From NCBI GenBank assembly GCA_020635075.1, contig JACKAM010000001.1, positions 1,798,001 to 1,862,000 on the forward strand: 64,000 nt of DNA. The letters run 5' to 3'. The translations under genes and the position numbers were made by a program. Positions 40,902-50,592 of the stretch are shown here, in pieces. The stretch comes from Pseudobdellovibrionaceae bacterium. GTDB taxonomy: Bacteria; Bdellovibrionota; Bdellovibrionia; Bdellovibrionales; UBA1609. The notes beneath the pieces were generated by a model that was not told where the DNA came from, did not search any database, and saw nothing but the letters and a program-made list of their open reading frames with translations. How positions within the stretch are numbered: the stretch's first letter is position 1; each line of letters begins with the position of its first letter.

Positions 40902-41680
40902 TAACAACCGGCCCCTTCTTTGTGCCAAAAGATGGTCGCCTCCCAAAGAAGACCCCCATCTTTAGTGGCCACCCCAGTCCCAGGATCGAGTGCAAAACGA
41001 TCTGCAGCCAATGCCTGTATGGTGAGTGCTCCGTTGCGGTATTCGCCTTTTTGGCCAGGATCATTTTTTACAACACACCCCGTCTGGGTGGGAATGAGCC
41101 CGCCACTGACAATGGCATCCTCGTCAAAGTGAAGAGAAAACTTCGTCAACTGCACCTGGCCGGGCCCAGCTGCCCCTAATACAAAAGTATCCAGAGCTGT
41201 TGTTGTCCCCTTTAAAAAGGAGTTTACACGGGCCTGATAGTCGACAGCCCGTTGAAATCGTCCATTGATGTCCAAAAACCCACCTCGGGAAAGGTGGGCG
41301 TTAGCGACGACAATGCGAAAGGGAATCCCCTCGGGAATAAGTTCATGGATTTCCTTAAGCTTTGAGTCCAACATATAAAAGAAGTCCACATGGCGTACAT
41401 CATACTTATCGTCGTATTCGTGGATATGACGGTCGGTTTCGCCATCGCTTGGAGAGTAAACTTTTGAGGAAGTATCCAGATCGAAGTGGCCAAAGGCCAA
41501 TCCCGGCCCTGGCTCTCCGCGACCGGGATAGCGAGGATCCTCTCCTCCCTGACCTTCATTTGCTGGCTGCGGTTGATTGGAGTCCGTTCCCGCCTTGTCC
41601 ATAGAAAAGCGGTTCTCGGAGCAGCTCAAACCCATCACGGCTATCGAAATTGTTAGAAAAAAAAGACGAGGTCCACCCAT
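40898..41680 (-). CDS. Lipoprotein of unknown function
   Basis: A 260-residue lipoprotein (signal MGGPRLFFLTISIAVMGLSC). A Pro/Gly-rich linker (NQPQPANEGQGGEDPRYPGR) is followed by a folded domain with VYSPSDGETDRHIHEYDDKY and VDFFYML, then PFRIVVANAHLSRGGFLDIN and TKFSLHFDEDAI. The Asp/His-rich first part could bind metal. The residues after the lipid cysteine (SENRFS) resemble those of the lipoproteins at 29582 (GETRFS). Function unknown. Confidence 0.65.
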   Translation of the reverse strand: MGGPRLFFLTISIAVMGLSCSENRFSMDKAGTDSNQPQPANEGQGGEDPRYPGRGEPGPGLAFGHFDLDTSSKVYSPSDGETDRHIHEYDDKYDVRHVDFFYMLDSKLKEIHELIPEGIPFRIVVANAHLSRGGFLDINGRFQRAVDYQARVNSFLKGTTTALDTFVLGAAGPGQVQLTKFSLHFDEDAIVSGGLIPTQTGCVVKNDPGQKGEYRNGALTIQALAADRFALDPGTGVATKDGGLLWEATIFWHKEGAGCY

Positions 41681-41907
41681 TGTTCAAGCTCCCGTTATCG
41701 CTCAAACAGGTCCCCTCACTGATCATCCAATACATGTTCTTCGCAAGATGCGTTCCAGCCACCCTCGCTCACCTCGCCAAATGAGGTATAGCTGGCGGCA
41801 AATTACCGCCAAGGCTTTGGACAGTGTCTAAGCCCCATACATACCAATTTTTCCACAATCCCAGACCAACCTGGCCCTCCTTTTTGGGACATGGTAAGAA
41901 CATCTTC

Positions 41908-42693
41908 ATGTTTAGAACTCCATTCTCCCCCCTTCTATGGGCCCTATTGGTGAGCGCATTCTCTTGGGGTGATTTCGCCTTTGCTGGATATGATTTTGAA
42001 GCCAACGTGACGGCGCGGGCCTATCCCATCGGTGGAACGCTTAATTTTGAAGGCGGCTATGGCTTCCCTACTTGGGGGGCTGACTCCCTAGAATCCAAGG
42101 GAGTTTTCTACGGCTATCTTCGTCCGGGGTACCAGGCCAGCACCGCCATCTCCTACAACTCAGGCGAGATCTATTTCGATGTCTTCCCCATTTCTTTCTT
42201 TGGCCTGCGGGTGGGAAAAGAATGGATCACCAACACAAAAGAATACAAAGATTACGACTGCGATCGTCTGAACTGCGAAGATGACTTTCAGAAGCAATAC
42301 ATAGAAGGGCGGTTGGCCCTTGGCTATGGCAAGGCCTTTTTTGCCACCCGCTTTCGACAAACGGACCTTTCTGCTGCCACTGAGACACAGAATTTTGCAG
42401 AAGAAGTGATGGGTCTTGAAGCTCGTGGCATAGGCGATAGAGTCGAGATTTTGACCTCAGCACTTGGCTACAAGATCTACGAAGACTGGTCAGTTTTGTT
42501 TCTCAATGTCTATGGGCAAATGGACAAAATTAAAGGCTTCTCTCGCATGAACACGCTCAATGTGAGTCATCGACGGGGTGAGTACCAGATCATGTTGGGT
42601 GTCGGGGAATTCAATTCGCCCTTGGCGCCAAGAGAAGTCACGGCTCTTTTTCAGCTGTCGTGGACTCCCTACCACAGAATTGGCTTCTTTTAG
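41908..42693 (+). CDS. Probable outer-membrane beta-barrel protein
   Basis: A 261-residue protein with signal peptide (MFRTPFSPLLWALLVSAFSW, cleavage near AFAGY). The mature part is a chain of amphipathic strands with aromatic ends (FEANVTARAYPI, YFDVFPISFFGLRVGKEW, LALGYGKAFFATRFRQTDL, WSVLFLNVYGQM) and ends YHRIGFF, a C-terminal aromatic typical of barrels inserted by BAM. The start at 41908 is favoured because the frame upstream has no signal-like sequence. Stop codons of this and the next convergent gene are adjacent. Transport or adhesin function unknown. Confidence 0.65.
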   Translation: MFRTPFSPLLWALLVSAFSWGDFAFAGYDFEANVTARAYPIGGTLNFEGGYGFPTWGADSLESKGVFYGYLRPGYQASTAISYNSGEIYFDVFPISFFGLRVGKEWITNTKEYKDYDCDRLNCEDDFQKQYIEGRLALGYGKAFFATRFRQTDLSAATETQNFAEEVMGLEARGIGDRVEILTSALGYKIYEDWSVLFLNVYGQMDKIKGFSRMNTLNVSHRRGEYQIMLGVGEFNSPLAPREVTALFQLSWTPYHRIGFF

Positions 42694-42694
42694 A

Positions 42695-44335
42695 TCAAAA
42701 GGCACCACCAGTGGTTTTGAAGGTGGGACGAGGCTTACCATCAGCCTCTTTGATTGGCGATCCACTCTTAAAACCTTGGACACAGGACTTGTCCTGACAG
42801 CACTCAGAAATGGTTTCTTTTTGGACGGTAAACAAACTTATAATCTGATCGCCCGCCCGCATTCTCTGGGGGGTCACCTTAACCTCCCACTCGGTGCGAC
42901 GAGCGCGGTACTGCAAATCCTGAAGAGGTACCTCATGAAACAGCCCTTGGAGGCGGTGGTAGCGAACCGAACTTAGGGCCTCGTGGTGATCCACATAGGC
43001 AGTAAAGCCCAAGTACCTTTCAGAATTCTCATAGTGATTGCGAATGCGCGTGACTTTGCCATTGGGGTCTTTGGAAAATTCGACCCATCGTCTTCCTTTC
43101 TTCTTTTCAGGCTTAAGCTCCAGAACGGTTCGGTCGCTGTAGCACTGAATGCCCTCGATATGGGGGTAGAACTTCTCAGCCATGTCATCCACCGTGACAT
43201 AGGTATCTCGCAACCTTTGCTGTTCGTGAAGCGGAAGATTGAAAAAGGCATCGATACCGCCGGGCTCACTAATCAGCGCTGACCCGTGAGTCGCAGCGTA
43301 AGCATCTGACCCTCCAAACAAGGTGTCGATGGCCGCCTCTGCCTTTTCTCCCGCCGGAGCTAAGACTGCCGCCACTCCCGCGCCCGCGAATGTCAGAACC
43401 CCACTCGAGGACATTTTGCGCAGCCCCCTACCAAGTGCGCGAGCGGCTTTCTTCCCGCCCCCCTTGAGATCATATTTCCCCTTGGGACCATACACGCGGT
43501 AGAGTCGGGCGCGCAATGGCACAGGCGGATGGCTGAGATTTCCCTCTCGCACAAGAAAGAAGTCCACCGATTTCCCGGTTGCTATGCGAGTAAGTTTGTA
43601 GGTCGAAGCCTTTAGCCCTCGGGTCACCTCGCCATAATTGAACTTGGGAGAGGTTTCCATGTAGTGGGCCACCTTGCCGCCGAGAGAATCACCAAGAAAC
43701 TCACTTGCCGGCTTCATGGCTTTGCCAAACTCTGTTTTCCCTGAACTCTTGAGGGCATCCACACTGGCAAAGTATCGGTCTCCAGTATCCAGGGCCTTCT
43801 CAAACTCCAAAAGAACTCTTGCCCGATTGGTCAGTCGACCTTTCCGATCAAGGAGTCCATTCTCATGCAAATAGGTACGCCCAATCGCCCTATCGGCATC
43901 GTTCAAACGCTGCACCAAGGCCTGAACCTGTTCTCTTTCCGCTCCGGACAGCTCGCCAAAATTCACTCCGTGAAGAGAGCCAAGCCTTTCTGCCATCGAC
44001 CCTTCAGCCACACGCGGCAGATTGTAAGCACGAAGGGTGGACCGATCCTGGCGGATTTTGGCGGCATCATGACGAGCAAGAAAACCCAAGACCTGTTCTT
44101 TGTCGAGTTTGGCAATCTCAGGGAACTGAGCGCGAAAGTCCGAAGATTCTAGCAGATGTCTCCCCATTCTCACCACGCGGAGTATGTGAGCCTCCATTTC
44201 CATCAGGAATTCGCCTTCAGTCATGGCTTTGGTGGAAAAAGAAAGTGTCAGGCAAATGCCAACCAGGAACCCTAAGAGGGTTCGAAAGAGAACAATAGAA
44301 CTAAGAAAACTACCTAAGAAGCTATTCGACCTCAT
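42695..44335 (-). CDS. Exported protein of unknown function
   Basis: A 546-residue protein starting at ATG 44335 (GGGGAAA 8 bp upstream) with a hydrophobic N-terminus (SSIVLFRTLLGFLVGICLTL) that serves as signal peptide or anchor. The first half is helical; a central hydrophobic patch (SSGVLTFAGAGVAAVLAPAG) may enter the membrane. The second half has a beta-rich tail with WEVKVTPQRMRAGDQIISLF and cysteines ECCQDKSC that may form disulfides. No catalytic motif was seen. Function unknown. Confidence 0.65.
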   Translation of the reverse strand: MRSNSFLGSFLSSIVLFRTLLGFLVGICLTLSFSTKAMTEGEFLMEMEAHILRVVRMGRHLLESSDFRAQFPEIAKLDKEQVLGFLARHDAAKIRQDRSTLRAYNLPRVAEGSMAERLGSLHGVNFGELSGAEREQVQALVQRLNDADRAIGRTYLHENGLLDRKGRLTNRARVLLEFEKALDTGDRYFASVDALKSSGKTEFGKAMKPASEFLGDSLGGKVAHYMETSPKFNYGEVTRGLKASTYKLTRIATGKSVDFFLVREGNLSHPPVPLRARLYRVYGPKGKYDLKGGGKKAARALGRGLRKMSSSGVLTFAGAGVAAVLAPAGEKAEAAIDTLFGGSDAYAATHGSALISEPGGIDAFFNLPLHEQQRLRDTYVTVDDMAEKFYPHIEGIQCYSDRTVLELKPEKKKGRRWVEFSKDPNGKVTRIRNHYENSERYLGFTAYVDHHEALSSVRYHRLQGLFHEVPLQDLQYRARRTEWEVKVTPQRMRAGDQIISLFTVQKETISECCQDKSCVQGFKSGSPIKEADGKPRPTFKTTGGAF

Positions 44336-44442
44336 GTCCATTTCCCCATATGCACCCCAACCCCTAGGGGTACATACTGTTAACCCGGCCGTCCTGACCT
44401 GGTTCTCATTTTAACACAGATCACTCCCCGAAGGGATGAGCG

Positions 44443-44471
44443 ATCCGAGCCGTCTCAAAATGAGACCGGAT
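44443..44471. promoter_or_regulatory. Palindromic site between divergent genes
   Basis: ATCCG-AGCC-GTCTCA-AAA-TGAGAC-CGGAT forms an imperfect palindrome, flanked by the direct repeat AGCGATC (44439-44445, 44473-44479). It lies 70-110 bp from the starts of both the gene at 44335 and arfB. It may be an operator. Confidence 0.45.
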
Positions 44472-44546
44472 TAGCGATCTCTCATTGAGGTTTCACCAAT
44501 TGTTTTCACACCACATTGCATCTAGAATAGGCGACGAGGTGAATGC

Positions 44547-44957
44547 ATGAGTCCAGCAATCTGGGAGAAAATTTTAGACGAACTGGAGTATCGCTACAGC
44601 AGGAGCTCGGGTCCAGGAGGTCAACACGTCAATCGAACGGAGTCCAAAGTCGATGTGAGGTGGGACTTGGAGAGCTCCGCCGCTGTGACTGACACCCAGA
44701 AAGCGCGCCTACGCCATAAGCTGGCGACCCGCCTCAACAAGGACGGAATTCTGATCATCAGTTGCGACGAATACCGGTATAGAGCTCGCAATATTGAAGA
44801 GAGTCAGAGCCGACTTAAAGATCTTTTAACCTCGGCTCTTAAAATCCCTAAGCCGCGCAAAAAAACCAAACCAACCAAATCATCCGTCAAAAAGCGCCTC
44901 GAAGGAAAAAAGCAAAGAAGTGATCTAAAGAAATCCCGGGGTAAAATCAAATATTAG
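44547..44957 (+). CDS. arfB: Ribosome-rescue peptidyl-tRNA hydrolase ArfB
   Basis: A 136-residue release-factor-like protein. The catalytic loop RSSGPGGQHVNRTESKVDVR holds the GGQ that hydrolyses peptidyl-tRNA on stalled ribosomes. The C-terminal basic tail (KPRKKTKPTKSSVKKRLEGK) enters the empty mRNA channel. ATG 44547 gives the family N-terminus. E. coli YaeJ (ArfB) is similar in length. This organism may also rely on tmRNA, which is not in the window. Confidence 0.93.
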   Translation: MSPAIWEKILDELEYRYSRSSGPGGQHVNRTESKVDVRWDLESSAAVTDTQKARLRHKLATRLNKDGILIISCDEYRYRARNIEESQSRLKDLLTSALKIPKPRKKTKPTKSSVKKRLEGKKQRSDLKKSRGKIKY

Positions 44958-44968
44958 GTGGGGAAACC

Positions 44969-45952
44969 TCACCGAGGGCATTTGGGAAATTCAACCGTGC
45001 GGGCCGCTTCACGGGACACCTGTAGAGGCCCAAAGTATCGAATTCCGGAATACATGACTTGAAAGTGCTGAGGTTGAGCCTGACCTGGGTCTTCGACATA
45101 AATCCCCCTGCTCTTGTCTTCAGGCCATTGGACGCGCTTCATCTCCTCCACTTTCGCCGAGGGTCGCAATTGCCAGTGGAGACTCCCACCTTTGCCGAAG
45201 ACAACGACACTCATATCACGCTCCTCAAAACTGCGAAAACTCTCGGTACTGGGCTCTCCCCACTTAAAGCGGATACGACAATCATCAGCCGAGGAAACCT
45301 CAGCTTCCAACTGCGGCGGTTCAGGGAGAGCCATTTCCTGAGAAACCACAAAGGCCCCCTCCACTCTTTGGCCGTTTTCCATGAAGACCTGTAAGTGATA
45401 GAGCCCGGGGACAACCTGAATTTGGTTGCCTCCGGTGGCGACATGAAAACGAAAACTGTCGGGCTGTTGACTCGTAGACACCTGTAGTGCATCGCCTCCT
45501 AGGCTATCGAGAACTGCTCTTTTATCCTGGCCCTGCAAGAGCCACACTTGAGCTCCTTTGACTTTAGTGCCATGGGTTTGACCCTGAAGGTGAACAGAAA
45601 AGTGATTCCCCATGCTGCCCTGGGTGGTGCGAATCTGAAACTGTAATTCATCGATAACTTGAGGCACATTCCATTCCGTGGGCAATCGGCCGCGCCCACG
45701 AATAAACTGGCGGCGGAGGAAGTTCGCCACCTGGTCCTGAATAACCGAATCATGAAATCCAAAACGAAGTAGGCGGCCGGCGGTAATCAATACCTGTTCT
45801 TGGTTTTTGCTGATGCTCAACCTTTGCGCCCGCTCCCAGTCCTGACGAAGGGATAAAAGGTCTCCCTCCTCTCCTAGGGCATCCGACTCGGAGAAAAGAA
45901 GGGAGATACACACAAAAATTATGGCTATTAAGCGGAGATATTTAAGCGCCAT
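44969..45952 (-). CDS. Exported protein downstream of two-component genes
   Basis: A 327-residue protein with signal peptide (MALKYLRLIAIIFVCISLLF). The first 100 mature residues are helical; the rest is beta-rich with two Ig-like parts (FSVHLQGQTHGTKVKGAQVW; LYHLQVFMENGQRVEGAFVV). It begins 44 bp after the response regulator gene and is likely in the same transcript as kinase and regulator, so it could be the signal-sensing partner or a target. Cysteines are few (DDCRIRF, PKCPR). No family recognised. Confidence 0.65.
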   Translation of the reverse strand: MALKYLRLIAIIFVCISLLFSESDALGEEGDLLSLRQDWERAQRLSISKNQEQVLITAGRLLRFGFHDSVIQDQVANFLRRQFIRGRGRLPTEWNVPQVIDELQFQIRTTQGSMGNHFSVHLQGQTHGTKVKGAQVWLLQGQDKRAVLDSLGGDALQVSTSQQPDSFRFHVATGGNQIQVVPGLYHLQVFMENGQRVEGAFVVSQEMALPEPPQLEAEVSSADDCRIRFKWGEPSTESFRSFEERDMSVVVFGKGGSLHWQLRPSAKVEEMKRVQWPEDKSRGIYVEDPGQAQPQHFQVMYSGIRYFGPLQVSREAARTVEFPKCPR

Positions 45953-45996
45953 TTTCTAATCTTACCAATCCCTTCAGATCTTGTGTCATTTTCATG

Positions 45997-46683
45997 TCAA
46001 CTCTTTGTCTCTTTTTTGAGGCGATAGCCTACTCCCCTAATGGTCTCGACTAGGTCGTCCTTGATTTTCTGTCTCAGCTGAAGAATGTGGTTATCAACGG
46101 TTCGCGTGGTGGGAAAGGCATCTATTCCCCACACCTGATTTAGGAGTTCATTGCGGGTAAACACCTTGCCCGGGTTTTCCATAAGCAGGTGTAGAAGATC
46201 AAACTCCAGCTTCTTTAATGAGATGTCCTGCCCCTCAAAAACAACCCTTCTCTCTGAAGGGTCTAGTTCGATGCCGGCAAAGCAAAGTTTTTTTTCTTTC
46301 GCCGAAGGGCTTCGCCCACTGCTCAGATGGCGCAAATGGCTGCGTATGCGAGCCACCAACTCTCGGGGTTCAAATGGTTTGGTCATATAATCATTAGCCC
46401 CAAGCTCCAATCCCAAGACCTTGTCCACAACCTCAGAGCGAGCCGTCAGCATGATAATGGGCCCGACAAATCCCTGATTCCTAAGCTCCTTCATAAAGTC
46501 AATCCCCTGGCCGTCTGGTAACCCCCAATCCAAAATCGCCGCTTGGGCGGAGAAATCTCCAGCCACCATTCGTGCCTCAGAGAGAGTTTTCGCCAGCTTC
46601 ACTTCAAACCCTTCACCGGCGAGAATCCCCATCAAGGGTTCGTAAATATTCTGTTCGTCCTCTAGAAGAAGTATTTTAATCAT
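45997..46683 (-). CDS. OmpR-family response regulator
   Basis: A 228-residue regulator. Receiver: LLEDEQN, phospho-acceptor D52 in AAILDWGLPDG, TARSEVV, YMTKPFEPRELV. Winged helix: LKKLEFDLLHLLMENPGKVF, NQVWG, RTVDNHILQLRQKI and IRGVGYRLKK. ATG at 46683 overlaps the stop of the histidine kinase gene (ATGA), so kinase and regulator are a cognate pair. An upstream in-frame ATG at 46728 is not needed. Confidence 0.95.
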   Translation of the reverse strand: MIKILLLEDEQNIYEPLMGILAGEGFEVKLAKTLSEARMVAGDFSAQAAILDWGLPDGQGIDFMKELRNQGFVGPIIMLTARSEVVDKVLGLELGANDYMTKPFEPRELVARIRSHLRHLSSGRSPSAKEKKLCFAGIELDPSERRVVFEGQDISLKKLEFDLLHLLMENPGKVFTRNELLNQVWGIDAFPTTRTVDNHILQLRQKIKDDLVETIRGVGYRLKKETKS

Positions 46684-48275
46684 CTCTCCCCACCCTCTAC
46701 ACATTCGACTCCAGGAATGTAGATACAAAATCGCGTTGGACTTCTTTTAGCGACTAGGTTTCCACCCATAGCCTGAGCCACGCGATAGACAATACTCACT
46801 CCCAATCCCATACCGGAGCTTTCTGAGGACTTTGAAAATGGTGTCCCGATTGCCGACAATGCTGCCTCCGGCAGGTCTCCACTATCCTGGACCTCAATAA
46901 CGCCTCTCTCGCCTTCAACACGGGCGCTGATTTGAACCGGGGGTTTGCCATGAGTGAGTGCATTACGAACAAGATTCTCGACGCAAATAGTAATCCAATA
47001 GGGATCAACTTTCCAAGGCTTGGATGCCCCAGATCTTTGCACACCCACATCGCCTGAGAAACCCTCAGCAACATCAAGAAGCAAGTCGTCTATCGACTCC
47101 ACCGGCACGCAGTTGATGCGCAGGGGCCCAGAGGCATTCGTCTGCAAATAGTCTTTACTGACATAGATGACCTTTTGTAAACGCTGGACTTCGTCGACCA
47201 TTCTTAACAGCTCACCTTGGCTTTCCTCGTCGAGATGGTCGAACTGCTCCCGCAGCTTTTCCAATGAGAGATTGATACTTGTGGTCGGAGTCCGCAGTTC
47301 ATGGGTGAGAGTATGCATAATGAGAAGCCTCTCTCTCTCGGCCCGTCGTTTTCCTAAAAGGAAGACACCAACCCACAGAAAGAAAAAGAAACCCGCACCA
47401 GCCCCACTCGCCCAAGCCACCCGGGTGAATCTCTGGAGGTCTTCTTCCAAGGAAACTAGATCTCTCAAGAGGCAATAGGACCCAGCTCTCACACAGCCCA
47501 TTTTCTGACTCGAAATCATTTGCAGATAGTTAGCCTGGAGAGCCCGCAGAAATGAAGCACCATTAATAAATAAATAAGATCCATTCCCATCGCGAATTCC
47601 TACAAGCTCAGGCCCAGGAATGAGAGGACTTTGCTCCTCCATGGCCAGAATTTGTCCAGGCCACAATTGGGCAAGAAGTTGTTCTGTTTCACCGAGAGCC
47701 ACTCCATGCTTGAGTAGACTTCGACTCTCCAAAACGTGAGTCCATTTCCATGCCTGATCAGGTAGCTGTAATCCATCTTTCTTCGAGTGCTCCATTGCCA
47801 GTAGAACGTAGCTTGGCCCCAACGGACTCAAAAAAGGCTCGGACGTGAAGAACTCCTTACCTAAAGATTGCACATGTCCGCATTGAAACTGAATCCAGAG
47901 GAAAAACTTATTCACTAAAGGCGAGCGGCTGTCGACAGTGAGTGCGGGCTCACAGTTTTCTGCATATTCGAGCAGGGAGCCTAAAAGCTGTTCTTCCTCC
48001 GGAGCCATCAAGGGAAAGTACTCATGGGGGTCTACTAATTCAAATTTTTCCCTCAGCGCAATAACATCGCTCAGTTTCAACTCACCAACGGCTCGGCCTC
48101 GGTGAGCAATTTTGCCAAGGGTATGACTCACATCATCGGCCAGCTCTTCCGTGGATTCCCCAAGAAATCGACTGATGATTCTGCCATGACCATAGGTGTA
48201 GCCGAGGATCAACAGACAGAGAATAAACAAGAGTGAAGTAACTCGCAAACTCATCCCCCATGATTGCATCTGCAT
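46680..48275 (-). CDS. Sensor histidine kinase
   Basis: Start ambiguous; ATG at 48275, 48269 or 48254 gives a first transmembrane helix (VTSLLFILCLLILGYTYG). A periplasmic sensor of about 280 residues follows, with Cys in ENCEPAL, QFQCGH and GCVRAGSYC. Then a second helix (GAGAGFFFFLWVGVFLLG), HisKA with the phosphorylated His in MHTLTHELRTPTTSINLSLE, and HATPase with N (VENLVRNALTHG), G1 (VQDSGDLPEAAL) and G2 (SSGMGLGVSIVYRVAQAMGG). The frame extends to 48449 but the earlier residues look non-coding. Signal unknown. Cognate regulator overlaps by ATGA. Confidence 0.9.
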   Translation of the reverse strand: MQMQSWGMSLRVTSLLFILCLLILGYTYGHGRIISRFLGESTEELADDVSHTLGKIAHRGRAVGELKLSDVIALREKFELVDPHEYFPLMAPEEEQLLGSLLEYAENCEPALTVDSRSPLVNKFFLWIQFQCGHVQSLGKEFFTSEPFLSPLGPSYVLLAMEHSKKDGLQLPDQAWKWTHVLESRSLLKHGVALGETEQLLAQLWPGQILAMEEQSPLIPGPELVGIRDGNGSYLFINGASFLRALQANYLQMISSQKMGCVRAGSYCLLRDLVSLEEDLQRFTRVAWASGAGAGFFFFLWVGVFLLGKRRAERERLLIMHTLTHELRTPTTSINLSLEKLREQFDHLDEESQGELLRMVDEVQRLQKVIYVSKDYLQTNASGPLRINCVPVESIDDLLLDVAEGFSGDVGVQRSGASKPWKVDPYWITICVENLVRNALTHGKPPVQISARVEGERGVIEVQDSGDLPEAALSAIGTPFSKSSESSGMGLGVSIVYRVAQAMGGNLVAKRSPTRFCIYIPGVECVEGGER

Positions 48276-48447
48276 TCTTGGATGACCGCAACCCTTTACA
48301 CTCTGCAAAGAAACCCTGCCGATCTCACATTGAGATGAGTAAAGTTTGTTCAGGGACCAACACTTGTACAGAGGGTCCTTATGAGGGCACCCCTGCGGTC
48401 TCCAACCATGCATAGGTTTTGCAGTGCTATAGATTGGGGACCTGGAC

Positions 48448-49719
48448 ATGGGGAAGTGTCAATTGGATAAGGTTTTAGCTGCGACTCTCATTATCCTATC
48501 GATGGGATGTGGGGCTTCTTTTGAATCGAACGTGGGCGAAGAATCTTCTGACAACTCTCACAGCGCAGGAGGGGAACCGCAGCCCCAACCTCAACCACAA
48601 CCACAGCCGCAACCTGAATCAAATCAGGACATTCTGACCTACTGCCCAATGTCACTCTCGCCTGTTCCGGACGACTTTAACGGCCGGACGGTCACGCGCG
48701 TCTGCCCACCGGGAGATAATCGACCCGGATGCGACACCAACTCACTTCAAGCAGCTGTCAATAGCGCTGGCAATGGCTCAAGAATCGAAGTCGTTAACGG
48801 TAGCGTCGATTATCAAGAGTGTGCGGTAATCCCTGTTACCAAGGAGGGAATTGAGATCGTTGGTGTTTGCGGACGCCCAGTGCTGCGCAATAGCGTTTGT
48901 CAAAAGAAGGGTTACTTTCTTAATTTAGGAAAGAACATGACCTTCACTCATTTGGAGATTACGGGGGTCAGCATCTCAGCTGGTGATGGGGGCAACGGGG
49001 CTGCCATTCGCGATCAAAGCCTCGGCGGCCTTACTGTTAGGAATAGTTACTTCCATCACAATCAAAATGGAATTCTTGGCGGTGCCGGCGAGGTTTTGCT
49101 TGAATCGTCCAAATTTGAGGCTAACGGATCCTCGGTTGATCCAGGCTACACTCACAACATCTACATGGGTTCAGAAGTCACTCATTTGATAATACGCAAT
49201 AGTCTCTTTCTCCGTGCCCGCCATGAGGGGAACAATCTCAAATCAAGGGCTCAGAAAATGACATTTGAGTGTTCTGTTTCCGCTTCCCTTGACGGCGTCG
49301 ACAGCCGAGAAATGGACATCTCAGAAGGTGGAGATGTCGTCATAAAAAACAGTTTGATTCAACAAGGTGTTAACAGCTCAAATTCCAACTTGATTGGTTT
49401 TGCCACTGAGTCCGGAAACCCGGATCGGCGTCACTCGGCTCAGAGCCTGACAATTCAAGACACCTTGATGATCAATGACAAAGGCAGTGGCAGCTTTATT
49501 CTGTACAATGCGTTTAATGGCTTTAGACTAACTCTCAGCAACCTGACAACTGTAGGCCCCGGGTCCATCAAGGTGAATAACAACAGTGGAACTGAGACTG
49601 TAACTGAAAACAACACCCAATCTTATGGCTCAAGGGCTGGAGCCAGTCTCCCCGTCGTCAGCAACAACCACATGGATCTGCCAAAACCACCGGGATGCCC
49701 TGAGTTCGAATACTACTGA
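48448..49719 (+). CDS. Beta-helix lipoprotein with proline-rich linker
   Basis: A 423-residue lipoprotein (signal KVLAATLIILSMGC). A linker of alternating Pro and Gln (QPQPQPQPQPQPQ) separates the anchor from a right-handed parallel beta-helix: repeats with HxxI/NxxF turns (LTVRNSYFHHNQNGILGGAG, VLLESSKFEANGSS, THLIIRNSLFLRAR, VVIKNSLIQQGVNS). Such domains act as polysaccharide lyases or surface binding modules; catalytic residues could not be placed. A few conserved cysteines occur early (YCPMS, RVCPPG, GVCGR). Divergent from the kinase gene. Function unknown. Confidence 0.7.
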   Translation: MGKCQLDKVLAATLIILSMGCGASFESNVGEESSDNSHSAGGEPQPQPQPQPQPQPESNQDILTYCPMSLSPVPDDFNGRTVTRVCPPGDNRPGCDTNSLQAAVNSAGNGSRIEVVNGSVDYQECAVIPVTKEGIEIVGVCGRPVLRNSVCQKKGYFLNLGKNMTFTHLEITGVSISAGDGGNGAAIRDQSLGGLTVRNSYFHHNQNGILGGAGEVLLESSKFEANGSSVDPGYTHNIYMGSEVTHLIIRNSLFLRARHEGNNLKSRAQKMTFECSVSASLDGVDSREMDISEGGDVVIKNSLIQQGVNSSNSNLIGFATESGNPDRRHSAQSLTIQDTLMINDKGSGSFILYNAFNGFRLTLSNLTTVGPGSIKVNNNSGTETVTENNTQSYGSRAGASLPVVSNNHMDLPKPPGCPEFEYY

Positions 49720-50498
49720 AGTGAGTTGCGTTCAGTTTTGAGACTTCCAATCTCTTTGCGCAAACTATCTTGCTGGTTTCTGGCGGACTTAATAGAACGC
49801 TCGACCCGACGGATATCGTCAGTCAACTCCTCCCGTTGCCTGATCGCTGCCTCTTCCGCCGGAGATAGCTGTTGCTGCCCCGCCGAGGCCTTGGTTACCG
49901 CCTTTTTTTGAACAAGGGGAACACGGCGAAGTCGAAAGGTCAGGTTGTTCCTTTCCCTCTCCCCTTCAGCGATTTTAGCGTCAAGGGCCTTTATCTCGGC
50001 CTCTTTATTTTCAATTTGAGTTGTTAAATAAACCTTTCGGCCTTCATAGTAGCGCTTCAAAAAGGCCTCTTCGTCCTGTTCCACACAAACATTTTGGTAG
50101 GCCTGCCCCTGGGCTCCAACTCGATAGCCATTGTCGGGTTTGCAGTAAGCAACAATCCCTTTGTTATAAGCGGTTTTCAGTTTGGGGACATCAGAGGAAC
50201 TACACATATCGTAGTTGAAGTTCTCGCCCTTCTTTCCCACTCCATAGGCCGACTGCGGCTTACAATAGTCGTCCATCCCGGATTTGAATCCGCGATCTAG
50301 ATTTCCCCAATGAATCTCTGCCTCCACCTTTTGGCAACTCTTGACATAGTCGTCAGCGTCCAAGCGCTTGCCCGACATGGCCACCTTTTGTCCATGAGAA
50401 AACCAATTGGTTTTGTTGCACTCTTTGCGCAGAAAATAGGAAGCACAACTGGAGAGGGATAAACTCAGAGCCAACAAGATCAGGTGACGCCATACCAT
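49713..50498 (-). CDS. DUF2799-like lipoprotein with coiled coil
   Basis: A 261-residue lipoprotein; ATG 50498 has AAAGGAGG upstream and signal LILLALSLSLSSC. The middle has the DUF2799 pattern of repeated units around YCKP...YxVG..G (DRGFKSGMDDYCKPQSAYGV, YNKGIVAYCKPDNGYRVGAQ). The C-terminal 90 residues are a coiled coil (IENKEAEIKALDAKIAEGER, RRVERSIKSARNQQDSLRKE). It overlaps the convergent gene by 7 bp. The family is periplasmic or outer-membrane associated without known function. Confidence 0.75.
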   Translation of the reverse strand: MVWRHLILLALSLSLSSCASYFLRKECNKTNWFSHGQKVAMSGKRLDADDYVKSCQKVEAEIHWGNLDRGFKSGMDDYCKPQSAYGVGKKGENFNYDMCSSSDVPKLKTAYNKGIVAYCKPDNGYRVGAQGQAYQNVCVEQDEEAFLKRYYEGRKVYLTTQIENKEAEIKALDAKIAEGERERNNLTFRLRRVPLVQKKAVTKASAGQQQLSPAEEAAIRQREELTDDIRRVERSIKSARNQQDSLRKEIGSLKTERNSLQ

Positions 50499-50592
50499 GG
50501 TGGATTCCTCCTTTGTCTTAGGGTCAGCCACCAATGGTCTGCAGTCAATAATGTGGTCCGGATCAGCCAAAAGGCCAGGGAGAGCTCAGTCG

